This document shows positions 14,773 to 22,357 of a DNA stretch of 64,000 bases, piece after piece. A program made the translations under genes and the position numbers. Below the pieces are notes generated by a model, which was not told the DNA's origin, searched no databases, and saw only the letters and a list, made by a program, of their open reading frames with translations. Numbering within the stretch: position 1 is the first letter of the stretch; the number at the start of each line of letters is the position of its first letter. Origin of the DNA: Chloroflexota bacterium (GTDB taxonomy: Bacteria > Chloroflexota > Dormibacteria > Dormibacterales > Dormibacteraceae); assembly GCA_005883575.1 (NCBI GenBank), contig VBFH01000022.1, forward strand, positions 124,001 to 188,000. The letters are read 5' to 3'.

Positions 14773-17321
14773 GCCAGAGCTTCCTCCAGGCGCTTGAAAG
14801 CTTCGTCCACCGGGACGTTCAGCCTGCCGCTCACCAACTGCGGCCGTCCGCCCCCCGTGCCGAAGAGGTCTTTGAGGCGCGTGGCATCGAACTGCTGCAC
14901 GAGGTCATTGGACACCTTGATGACAAACTTGTTGCCCGCGACAACGGTTACGATGCCCGACTTGACCTTCTCGAGGTAACGATCGGCGTAAGACTTCAGC
15001 TCGGCCTCATCTGAGGCGTCGACCGTCGCGGCCACGTAGTCCACGCGGCCGTGCTTGACCACAACACCGTCGCCTCCGATGGGCTCCCTACGCAGCCTCT
15101 CGCGCTCGCGTTGGGCTTCCTTGAGCTGACCTCGCAGGCTCTGGACCCGCTCGGGCAGCTGCTCGGGGTTGACGTTGAACGACCTCGCCAGGTCGGACAG
15201 CAGATCTCGATCCCGCCGGATGAGCTCGTCCGCTGCCTCGCCTACGACCATGTCGATGCGGCGTAAGCCCGAGCCGATGCTCGATTCGGACACGATGACC
15301 GCGGGGCCTATGTCGGCGGTGTTCTTCACGTGCGTGCCGCCGCACAGCTCGCAGGTCCAGTCGCCGAAGCACACCACACGCACGACGTCGCCGTACTTCT
15401 CCTCGAACAGGTGCATCGCGCCCTTCGCGACCGCCTCCCTGTAGGGCTTCTGGCTTTCGTGAAACGGCAGCGCCTCGCGAATCTTCTCCATCACGCGGCC
15501 GTTCACGCGAGCCAGCTCTTCCCTGTTGATGGCGCGATTGAGCGGGATGTCAAAGGTCGTGTGGTCGGGGCCGACCCACGATCCCTTTTGGGCTACCTGT
15601 TCGCCCAGCGTCTCGCGCAGGGCTTTGTGGAGCAGGTGCGTGGCCGAGTGGTGACGCATGATCTGCCGCCGGCGCTTCTCGTCGACCGCGGCGGTCGCCT
15701 CTTCGCCGAGCAGGATCTCGCCTGTAACGACCGTACCGAGATGCGCGATCGCGCCTTCGGCAGGCTTCTGCGTGTCTTCGACACGGACCATGCCGCTCGG
15801 CGTCTTGATCGTGCCGGTGTCACCGATCTGTCCGCCGGACTCGGCGTAGAAGGGTGTGCGCTCGAGGAAAACTTCGACCTGGTCTCCCTCGCCCGCCGCT
15901 TCGATCGCTGATCCTTCCCGGCGAAGTCCGACGACCTTGCTGTCGGTCGTCATCTCGCGATACCCGGTGAACTCAGATCTGGGCAGGTCTTTCACGGTCT
16001 GCCATCCGCGCGGCAGATCGCGGCGTGAACGCTGTCGCTGAAGCTCCATCTCCGCCCGAAAAGCGTCTTCGTCGACCTGCAGGCCGCGTTCAATCGCCAG
16101 CTCTCGCGTCAGCTCGAGAGGGAAGCCGAATGTGTCGTGCAGCCGGAAGGCATCGGCGCCGGACACCACCTTGCCGCCGCGCGAAGCAACCTTCTCGAAC
16201 TGCTCCATGCCCTCGTCGAGGGTGCGCGCGAAACGCCCGGTCTCGGCGTCGATGGCATCGGTGATGACGCGCTCACGTTCTCGCACCTCGGCGTAGTGGT
16301 CTTTGAAGATCGCGACAGCCTGTTTGGCGCCGGTGGAGAGCTTTCCGCGCATCCCGATGTTTCGACCGTGCAGGGCGGCGCGGCGGATCAGGCGCCGCAG
16401 CACGTAGCCGCGTCCTTCATTGGACGGGACAACTCCATCCGCTATGCAGAAAGTCATCGCGCGAACGTGGTCGGCGATGATCTTTTCTGACAGCGCCGCT
16501 GGCTTGGTGCTTTGCTCCCGCACGAGATCGACAAGCGGGGCCAGGACGTCGGTCTCAAAAACGTTGTCCTTGCCCTGCAGGACAAAGCCGATACGTTCCA
16601 AACCCATCCCGGTGTCGATGGCCGGGCACGCAAGGGGCACGAGCGCTTCGTCGGCGATGCCTCGCTGGATGGCTTCTGCTGTCGAAGGCTGATCTGACAG
16701 ATCCGCTCGCTGGTCGTACTGCGGGAACACGAGATTCCAGATCTCCGTGAAGCGGGTGCAGTGATCCGGATAACAGTCAGGCTGTCCGCATCCGGCCTCG
16801 CGGCCGCGGTCCCACCAGATCTCCGAGTCGGGACCGCACGGCCCGCGGCCAAGACCCCACCAGTTGGTACCGTCCCTCGTCACGTGGTCGCCCGCGATGG
16901 CGGTCGCCGTCGTCCAGATCTCGAACGCCTCGTCGTCCGACGGATGAACCGTGGCGCGAAGCCGGTCGACCGGCATGCCGAATCCCGTTGTCACCAACTC
17001 CCAGGCCAGTGGGATCGCGGTCTCCTTGAAGTAGTCGCCGGTCGGGGCGAAGTTCCCGAGCATCTCGAAGAAGGTGAGGTGGCGCTCGGTCTTCCCCACC
17101 TCTTCGATGTCGCCGGTACGCAGACATTTCTGAGAGCTCGCCAGCCGGGGCGCGGGAGGTTGTCCCAAACCCAGGTAGTAGGGTTTGAGCGGCTGCATTC
17201 CAGCCGAGATGAAGAGAGTGCTCGGGTCGCCGTGCGGTACAAGCGGCGCGCTCGGCAGGACCAGATGCTCCCGGCTCGCGAAATGCTCTAGAAAGCGTCT
17301 GCGGATCTCATTCCCGGTCAC
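14769..17321 (-). CDS. alaS: Alanyl-tRNA synthetase
   Basis: Charges tRNA-Ala and edits mischarged Ser/Gly. The 850-aa product has the class II core (residues 1-240: FLEHFASREHLVLPSAPLVP...FISAGMQPLKPYYLG), GRGYVLRRLIRRA, the editing domain with HHSATHLLHKAL and CELCGGTHVKNT metal-binding motifs, a coiled-coil linker, and the C-Ala domain ending in TGGGRPQLVSG. Slightly shorter than the usual ~870. Ends in a GTGA overlap with the FtsA-like gene. pdxH lies 15 bases upstream. Confidence 0.97.
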   Translation of the reverse strand: MTGNEIRRRFLEHFASREHLVLPSAPLVPHGDPSTLFISAGMQPLKPYYLGLGQPPAPRLASSQKCLRTGDIEEVGKTERHLTFFEMLGNFAPTGDYFKETAIPLAWELVTTGFGMPVDRLRATVHPSDDEAFEIWTTATAIAGDHVTRDGTNWWGLGRGPCGPDSEIWWDRGREAGCGQPDCYPDHCTRFTEIWNLVFPQYDQRADLSDQPSTAEAIQRGIADEALVPLACPAIDTGMGLERIGFVLQGKDNVFETDVLAPLVDLVREQSTKPAALSEKIIADHVRAMTFCIADGVVPSNEGRGYVLRRLIRRAALHGRNIGMRGKLSTGAKQAVAIFKDHYAEVRERERVITDAIDAETGRFARTLDEGMEQFEKVASRGGKVVSGADAFRLHDTFGFPLELTRELAIERGLQVDEDAFRAEMELQRQRSRRDLPRGWQTVKDLPRSEFTGYREMTTDSKVVGLRREGSAIEAAGEGDQVEVFLERTPFYAESGGQIGDTGTIKTPSGMVRVEDTQKPAEGAIAHLGTVVTGEILLGEEATAAVDEKRRRQIMRHHSATHLLHKALRETLGEQVAQKGSWVGPDHTTFDIPLNRAINREELARVNGRVMEKIREALPFHESQKPYREAVAKGAMHLFEEKYGDVVRVVCFGDWTCELCGGTHVKNTADIGPAVIVSESSIGSGLRRIDMVVGEAADELIRRDRDLLSDLARSFNVNPEQLPERVQSLRGQLKEAQRERERLRREPIGGDGVVVKHGRVDYVAATVDASDEAELKSYADRYLEKVKSGIVTVVAGNKFVIKVSNDLVQQFDATRLKDLFGTGGGRPQLVSGRLNVPVDEAFKRLEEALA

Positions 17322-17336
17322 GGGGGTCGATCAAGT

Positions 17337-17948
17337 CTAGGGGGCGAGACGCTCGGTGCGCCAGGCGTCGGTCGAGGGCCGCCGTACGTAGCGCAGCCGA
17401 TCGTGGAGGCGATCTTCGCGGTGCTCCCAGAATTCGATCCAGAGCGGCTTGAGCAAGTAGCCTCCCCAATCGTTCGGCAGCGGGACCTGTTCTGGGTATT
17501 TCGCCGCCAGCTCGAGCACGCGACGCTCGAGCACCTCCCGGGAACGCACCACGTGGCTCTGTCGTGATGCCGTCGCCGACAGCTGAGCGCCGCGAGGCCG
17601 GCTGCTGAAATACTCCTCCGACGCCGCGCGGCCCAACCGGCGCACGGTCCCATAAGCGCGCACCTGGTGTCGGGTGACCGACCAGTAGAAGACCAGCGCG
17701 GCGCGGTGGTCGTACGTCAGGTCCCGCCCCTTGCGACTCGCGTAGTTGGAATAGAAGAGGAAGGCGCCGTCCCGCAGGCCTTTGAGCAGCACCATCCGCG
17801 CCGAAGGCCCTTCCTCGCCGGCCGTCGCGAGCGTCATCGCGTCGGGCTGTGGCGCGCCGGCGTCCTGCGCCTCACGAAACCAGCGATTGAAAAGCACGAG
17901 CGGATCGCGCGGCGCCTCCGACTCGAGCAGGGGCACTTTGGTCAGCAC
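17337..17948 (-). CDS. pdxH: Pyridoxamine 5'-phosphate oxidase
   Basis: FMN-dependent oxidation of pyridoxamine/pyridoxine phosphate to pyridoxal phosphate. The 203-aa product carries MTLATAGEEGPSARMVLLKG, FLFYSNYASRKGRDL (FMN phosphate contacts), VFYWSVTRHQVRAYG and the terminal WRTERLAP that packs on FMN and PLP in the family. Intact. It lies between the sigma factor (5 bases upstream) and alaS, so it may be cotranscribed with both. Confidence 0.93.
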   Translation of the reverse strand: MLTKVPLLESEAPRDPLVLFNRWFREAQDAGAPQPDAMTLATAGEEGPSARMVLLKGLRDGAFLFYSNYASRKGRDLTYDHRAALVFYWSVTRHQVRAYGTVRRLGRAASEEYFSSRPRGAQLSATASRQSHVVRSREVLERRVLELAAKYPEQVPLPNDWGGYLLKPLWIEFWEHREDRLHDRLRYVRRPSTDAWRTERLAP

Positions 17949-17953
17949 GCCCC

Positions 17954-18736
17954 TCAGCCGGCGCTTTCTTGCGGCACGTACTTCCGCAGCTGCTCGAGCG
18001 CGGCGCGCTGGAGGCGCGAGACGTGCATCTGGCTGATGCCGAGACGGCGCGCAATCTCGGACTGGGACATCTGCTCGTAAAACCTCATCGCCATGATCGC
18101 GCGCTCACGAGGCGTGAGATGCTCCATCGCGCGGTCGAGGACGTCGCGCATCTCCACGCGCTCCAGCTCGGGATCCGAGCCCCCGATCTGCTCGGCCACC
18201 GAGCGGTTGTCCTGGCCGTCGGCCGCCGCGACCGGCTGATCGAGCGACACCGGCACGTACGCGGGGCCCATCTCCATCGCCTCCGTGACGTCGTCCGGGG
18301 AGACGCCGAGCCGCTCCGCAAGCTCGCCCACCGTGGGTTCTCGCCCGAGCTCGTTCTTCATCTGCTCGTTGACCCGCACCACGGATTGGTGCAGCTCCTG
18401 CAGCCGCCGCGGGAATCGGATGGCGGTGCCCTTGTCGCGGAAGTACCTCTTGATCTCGCCCGCAACCGTCAGGGTGGCGAACGTTGTGAACTCGTAGCCC
18501 AGGTCGGGGTCGAATCGCTCGATCGCCTTGATCAGGCCGAGGTAGCCGACTTGGACGATGTCGTCCAGCGGTTCGCCGCGGTTCTGGAACTTCCGTGCGA
18601 GGAAGTAGACGAAGTCGTGATAGGAGTCGACGAGCTGGGCGCGGATGCGGTCGCGCTCGGCCTGGTCTGTGCTTTCCTTGTAGCGGCGATGTAGCGCCCG
18701 CAGCTCATCGCGGGGAAGCCGCGCCGAACTGGCCAC
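17954..18736 (-). CDS. SigB/SigF-class RNA polymerase sigma factor
   Basis: A 260-aa group 3 sigma factor. Region 2 (YHDFVYFLARKFQNRGEPLDDIVQVGYLGLIKAIERFDP...FTTFATLTVAGEIKRYFRDK) matches SigB/SigF closely. Region 3 is FPRRLQELHQSVVRV...GREPTVGELAERLGVSPDDV, and region 4 is LTPRERAIMAMRFYEQMSQSEIARRLGISQMHVSRLQRAALEQLR. In Actinobacteria and Firmicutes such factors are held by RsbW/SpoIIAB anti-sigmas. Here the gene just upstream encodes an RsbW-like protein with a degenerate N-box. GTG start. Confidence 0.93.
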   Translation of the reverse strand: MASSARLPRDELRALHRRYKESTDQAERDRIRAQLVDSYHDFVYFLARKFQNRGEPLDDIVQVGYLGLIKAIERFDPDLGYEFTTFATLTVAGEIKRYFRDKGTAIRFPRRLQELHQSVVRVNEQMKNELGREPTVGELAERLGVSPDDVTEAMEMGPAYVPVSLDQPVAAADGQDNRSVAEQIGGSDPELERVEMRDVLDRAMEHLTPRERAIMAMRFYEQMSQSEIARRLGISQMHVSRLQRAALEQLRKYVPQESAG

Positions 18737-18765
18737 TACCTATTAGTTAAGCCGTTGCGCGAAGT

Positions 18766-19191
18766 TCAGCCTGCCAGGTGCTTGACCATCCGGAAGCGGA
18801 CGTGTCCCGTGCGCGGCTCGATGCTCGGTCGAAAGTCATCGACGAAGCAGCGGATCATCTCGTAGGCGAGCCGCTGCAGCTCGGGATCGACGTGAGTCGC
18901 GTGCGGATGCAGGGGCATCGGCAACGCCGCGCCCGTCGGCATCAGGTCGACGTCGACGACGAGCGCCCGGTTGGTGGCGAAGTATGTGAGCTTCAGGTCC
19001 GCTGGTGTGCCCAGGTCCTCGGCGGCGCCGATGGCGCTGTCGCAGGCCTGGGTCAGAGCGATCGCCAGTTCGTCCAGGTCCATCAAGCTCAGACCGAGCT
19101 GACCTCCCAGCGCCGTCGCCACGCGTTTGGCCACTGGAATGAACTCCGCCGATGCCGGGATCTTGAGCTCCGCCAGGTTTCGTTTCGCCAT
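18766..19191 (-). CDS. RsbW-like ATP-binding-fold protein, N-box degenerate (probable anti-sigma)
   Basis: A 141-aa protein with the layout of RsbW/SpoIIAB GHKL kinases: IPASAEFIPVAKRVATALGGQLGLSLMDLDELAIALTQACDSAI. In active RsbW the N-box reads EACTN; here it is QACDS (48-52), so both the Glu and the Mg-binding Asn are replaced. The DxGxG motif after it is absent (LVVDVDLMPTGAALP). A later PELQRLAYEMIRCFVDDF resembles the family C-terminal helix. Placed 29 bases ahead of the sigma gene, it probably binds that sigma but may not phosphorylate an anti-anti-sigma. No RsbV or RsbU is nearby. Confidence 0.7.
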   Translation of the reverse strand: MAKRNLAELKIPASAEFIPVAKRVATALGGQLGLSLMDLDELAIALTQACDSAIGAAEDLGTPADLKLTYFATNRALVVDVDLMPTGAALPMPLHPHATHVDPELQRLAYEMIRCFVDDFRPSIEPRTGHVRFRMVKHLAG

Positions 19192-19201
19192 CGGTTGGCG
19201 G

Positions 19202-19528
19202 TTACTCCTCCAGGTCCGTGCTCGCCCGCTGCATCCTGCGCGCCGCGGTCGCCTCGAGCTCCTCGCGCTTGCGCTTGGCCGCGGCCACCCCGTCCTGAAT
19301 CGCTTTTCCGACCGGGTGCTCAGGGTCGGTCACGATCGTTCGCGCGCGCTGGGCGGCGTCGCGGGCTCGCTGCACGGGCTCGCTGCCACTGAGCTCGATC
19401 GTCTTGCTGCGCAGGCTCTCGATCTGCTCGCGACCGGGCCCGCTCGCGATATACGCGCCGACCGCAAGGCCGACCAGGCCGCCGAAGATGAACCAGCCAA
19501 ATCCGCCGCCGCTTCTATCGTCAGCCAT
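19202..19528 (-). CDS. YtxH domain protein
   Basis: A 108-aa protein with one N-terminal membrane helix (GFGWFIFGGLVGLAVGAYIA, glycine-rich) followed by a basic/acidic helical tail (about 35-108). This is the YtxH family, general stress and envelope proteins in Gram-positive bacteria. I prefer ATG 19528 because it gives the normal YtxH start MADDRSGGG; a start at 19558 would add ten residues read from the gene upstream. Located in the sigma-factor cluster, so likely a stress gene. Confidence 0.8.
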   Translation of the reverse strand: MADDRSGGGFGWFIFGGLVGLAVGAYIASGPGREQIESLRSKTIELSGSEPVQRARDAAQRARTIVTDPEHPVGKAIQDGVAAAKRKREELEATAARRMQRASTDLEE

Positions 19529-19865
19529 CGCCGAATCCTCCTCTAACCGTGCGAACAAGGCTCTGACCCGCCACCCTCACTCCGTACACGGCCGAGCTGA
19601 CGCCGCGGCCGAATGCCGCCAGCCCGCGACCCCCAGTCCGCAGCCCGACGTTCACACCGGACGTGATGTCGTTCACGTTCTCGATGGTCTGTCGCACTTC
19701 GGGCAGCGTCTCCTTCATTTCTTCATTGGTGGTGTCGAGAAGCTCCTCGACGGCGCCAAGGGTTCCGCGCAACCGGATCAGGACCGCCGCCAGGGCGAGC
19801 GCCACGATCAGGGCGGCCACCCCCAAAGCAATCCACATGAAGCTCTGGCTGCTCAACGAGTGCAT
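19521..19865 (-). CDS. DUF948-like small membrane protein
   Basis: A 114-aa protein with a single N-terminal membrane helix (about 8-29) and a helical region (LRGTLGAVEELLDTTNEEMKETLPEVRQTIENVNDITSGVNVG) that matches the general pattern of DUF948 proteins, which often travel with YtxH. The C-terminal third is glycine/arginine-rich. First gene of the 19865-17954 stress cluster, so the promoter should lie in 19866-19999, a region that contains a GTCCGGAC palindrome. Function unknown. Confidence 0.72.
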   Translation of the reverse strand: MHSLSSQSFMWIALGVAALIVALALAAVLIRLRGTLGAVEELLDTTNEEMKETLPEVRQTIENVNDITSGVNVGLRTGGRGLAAFGRGVSSAVYGVRVAGQSLVRTVRGGFGDG

Positions 19866-19948
19866 ACCCCCGCCGCCCCGGCCGCAAACACACCCGCAAT
19901 CTTAAGTGCGTGCGTTGGAGACGGCTGCGAGGGGGGGTGGGTGGCCGA

Positions 19949-20009
19949 TAGTCCGGACTAACCGGACATTTCGCAGGCGGATTGAGCTGATGCTTCGGAC
20001 TATCCGGGA
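19949..20009. repeat. GTCCGGAC palindromic intergenic repeat, copy 1
   Basis: A perfect 12-bp palindrome TAGTCCGGACTA (19949-19960) is part of GTCCGGACTAACCGG (19951-19965). About 30 bases on lies the partner TTCGGACTATCCGGG (19995-20008). The same 15-mer in reverse orientation, and a GTCCGGACTATCCGG partner, occur at 42430-42492. The right part overlaps the TAG stop of the small membrane gene at 20000-20002. It could be a REP/MITE-like element, a terminator or a binding site. Confidence 0.55.
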
Positions 20010-20302
20010 GGGGCCCGGCGTGCGTCCGGTTCCTTCGGTTCCCGGCTGGGTCGGGGGACGAAGCGGGCCAGAGGCTGGAGCAGCAGTGCAAAGAACAGAG
20101 CGGGCACCAGGTTGGCCTGGCCCAGTCGCAACGAGGGCAACCCGAGGAAGTCCCAGAGCTGCCCCAGGGCGAAGCCCAACGCTGTCATGAGAAGGATCGG
20201 GAGGTAGGCGCGCTGGCGGTACGGGAGGAAGGCAAAGCAAAGCTGGGAGACGATGAGGACGAGCAGGACGGCGACGATGCTGCCTGGAGGGATGAATTTC
20301 AC
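20000..20302 (-). CDS. Small membrane protein, unknown
   Basis: A 100-aa protein I do not recognise. Three hydrophobic segments are likely membrane helices: about 8-26 (IVAVLLVLIVSQLCFAFL), 33-50 (YLPILLMTALGFALGQLW) and 62-80 (ANLVPALFFALLLQPLARF). The C-terminus is short, basic and Pro-rich. GTG start at 20302. The stop codon lies in a GTCCGGAC-type repeat. It is a plausible real gene because the hydrophobic pattern and codon usage are coherent and it sits alone between two non-coding stretches; confidence is moderate. Confidence 0.6.
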   Translation of the reverse strand: MKFIPPGSIVAVLLVLIVSQLCFAFLPYRQRAYLPILLMTALGFALGQLWDFLGLPSLRLGQANLVPALFFALLLQPLARFVPRPSREPKEPDARRAPPG

Positions 20303-20602
20303 TTTTGATAATCGGACTCCGACCCCTCTCCCCCCGTCACTCTCCCCTTCAGGGAGAGGGTGCCTTTCCCACCACGGTGGGGAAGTGCTCCCTCCGGACG
20401 GTGGGGGTGGGTTGTCCTGAGCATGCTCAGGTGGGTCCCCTGCCTTGGCTCTCCAAGTCCCGTCCAGGGGGTCCCCACGAAATCGAAGATTTCGAGGGGT
20501 CTTCTGGCGGGCTTTTGGTCGGCCTAGCGGACTCCGGGGTCCCTTTCAGCGAGTGTTGGGCAACGCGCACATGCCCACCACCCCTCGGGAGCGACACCAA
20601 TG
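20303..20602. other. 300-bp non-coding region with four inverted repeats
   Basis: No gene is supported here; reading frames crossing it are shadows. It contains CTCTCCC/GGGAGAG (20340-20358), a near-perfect palindrome CTTTCCCACC/GGTGGGGAAG (20364-20385), a perfect 14-bp palindrome CTGAGCATGCTCAG (20417-20430), and CGAAATC-GAA-GATTTCG flanked by CCCC/GGGG (20473-20499). The last, just downstream of aspS, may act as its terminator although no T-run follows. The others would be in the leader of the small membrane gene or belong to decayed repeats. Confidence 0.6.
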
Positions 20603-22357
20603 CTACGACGGCTTCTGCGGCGGCACGACGCGTATGTGCAGCTCCTCGAGCTGTTGGGGGTCGACCGGGCTCGGCGCGCCCAGCATCAAGTCCTGGTGGC
20701 TCTGGGTCTTGGGGAAGGCGACCACGTCCCGCACGTTTTCGGTCCCCGTGATGGCCATCATGAGACGGTCGATCCCTGCCGCGATGCCACCGTGTGGTGG
20801 CACGCCGTACTCGAAGGCGTCGAGCAGATGACCGAACTGCGCGCGTATCCGCTCTCGATCCATCCCGAGGATCTCGAAAACTCTTTCCTGCAGCTCGCGG
20901 TCGTGGATGCGGATGCTGCCCCCTGACACCTCGACGCCGTTGAGCACGCAGTCGTAAGCGCGAGCGCGGACGTCGTAAGGTCGCTCGGTCAACAGGTCCA
21001 TGTCCTCCGGCCACGGCGACGTGAACGGATGATGTCCGTACGTGAGGTTGCCGAGATCGTCCTCCTGGAAGAGGTACATCGGATAAACCCAGAGGAACTT
21101 CCACTCGCCCTGACGGATCAGCTTGCGGCGGCGCGCGATCTCACGACGCAACAGACCCATCACCGTCTCCGCCTTGCGCCGCCGATCGGCGACGAGGAGG
21201 ATGAGGTCTTCGGCCCCCGCACCGGCCGCGGACTTGATGGTCGACATCTCCCCCTCGCTCAGGTGGCGGTCGAGGGGGCCCGGGAACCACGCGAGGCCCT
21301 TCGCGCCCGCGCCCTTCGCCAGCAGCGCCAGCTCGTCGAGCTCGCGCCGGCTCATGTCCCTGCCTCCGGGCACCGCCAGACAACGCACCACGCCGCCGGT
21401 CTCGAGAGCTCCTCGGAGCACGCTCGCCCTCGTCTGGCGAAGTATGTCGCTGACGTCGGCGATCTCCAGCTCGTAGCGCATGTCGGGCTTGTCTGTGCCG
21501 TACCGCAGCAGTGATTCCTGCACGTCGATCCGTGGGAACGGCGTCGGGATCTCGATCCCGAGCACGTCTTTCCAGACCGTCGCCCACAGTCCTTCGATCA
21601 AGGTGAACACGTCCTCTTCGGTGCAGAACGACATCTCGACGTCGAGCTGCGTGATCTCCACGACTCGGTCCGCGCGCAGGTCCTCGTCGCGAAGGCAGCG
21701 TGCGATCTGGTAGTAGCGACCGATCCCGGCGACCATCAAAAGCTGCTTCAGCTGCTGCGGCGACTGCGGAAGCGCGAAGAACTCCCCCGGGTGCAGGCGC
21801 GACGGGACGATGAAGTCGCGCGAACCTTCCGGTGTGCCTTTGAGCAGCATTGGAGTCTCGACTTCCATGAACTCGTGCCCGTCCATGTAGCGGTGGATCG
21901 CCTGCACGACGCGATGCCGCAGCTCGAGGGTTTGCGCCATCTTCGGGCGGCGGATGTCGAGGTAGCGGTACTTGAGCCGGAGCGCCTCATCCGCCTCGAC
22001 CTCGTCCTCGATCGCGAAAGGCGGGGTCCTGGCCACGGAGATGACCTCCAGGTCTGACGCGACCACCTCTACCTCACCGGTTGCCATGCGAGGGTTTTCA
22101 GCGCCGGCTCGCCGGCGCGCCACCTTCCCTCCTACTCGCACCACATACTCCGACCGCAGGTCGGATGCCTTCTCATGAGCCTTTGGCGACTGGGCAGGGT
22201 TGAAAACGACCTGCACCGCACCCCAGCGGTCGCGAAGGTCGATGAAGATGAGTCCGCCGTGGTCGCGGCGGCGCGCGACCCAGCCGTACAGCTCGACCTC
22301 GCGACCCTCGTCAGACCCACGCAGCGAACCGCAGTGCGGAGCCGAAAACCCGCTCAT
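20603..22357 (-). CDS. aspS: Aspartyl-tRNA synthetase
   Basis: Class II synthetase charging tRNA-Asp (possibly also tRNA-Asn). The 584-aa product has the N-terminal OB fold (VELYGWVARRRDHGGLIFIDLRD), motif 2 region RCLRDEDLRADR, the bacterial GAD insert, and motif 3 GGIAAGIDRLMMAITGTENVRDVVAFPK. I prefer ATG 22357, which makes an ATGA overlap with the hisS stop; a start at 22384 would add nine residues. Whether it is discriminating depends on the presence of AsnRS or GatCAB elsewhere, which cannot be seen. Confidence 0.96.
   Translation of the reverse strand: MSGFSAPHCGSLRGSDEGREVELYGWVARRRDHGGLIFIDLRDRWGAVQVVFNPAQSPKAHEKASDLRSEYVVRVGGKVARRRAGAENPRMATGEVEVVASDLEVISVARTPPFAIEDEVEADEALRLKYRYLDIRRPKMAQTLELRHRVVQAIHRYMDGHEFMEVETPMLLKGTPEGSRDFIVPSRLHPGEFFALPQSPQQLKQLLMVAGIGRYYQIARCLRDEDLRADRVVEITQLDVEMSFCTEEDVFTLIEGLWATVWKDVLGIEIPTPFPRIDVQESLLRYGTDKPDMRYELEIADVSDILRQTRASVLRGALETGGVVRCLAVPGGRDMSRRELDELALLAKGAGAKGLAWFPGPLDRHLSEGEMSTIKSAAGAGAEDLILLVADRRRKAETVMGLLRREIARRRKLIRQGEWKFLWVYPMYLFQEDDLGNLTYGHHPFTSPWPEDMDLLTERPYDVRARAYDCVLNGVEVSGGSIRIHDRELQERVFEILGMDRERIRAQFGHLLDAFEYGVPPHGGIAAGIDRLMMAITGTENVRDVVAFPKTQSHQDLMLGAPSPVDPQQLEELHIRVVPPQKPS

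Noticed and set aside
13591-14979. A 462-codon plus-strand reading frame
   Set aside because: It is antisense to the FtsA-like and alaS genes, its residues are Arg/Leu/Asp-rich without any fold pattern, and such mirror frames are common in GC-rich DNA.
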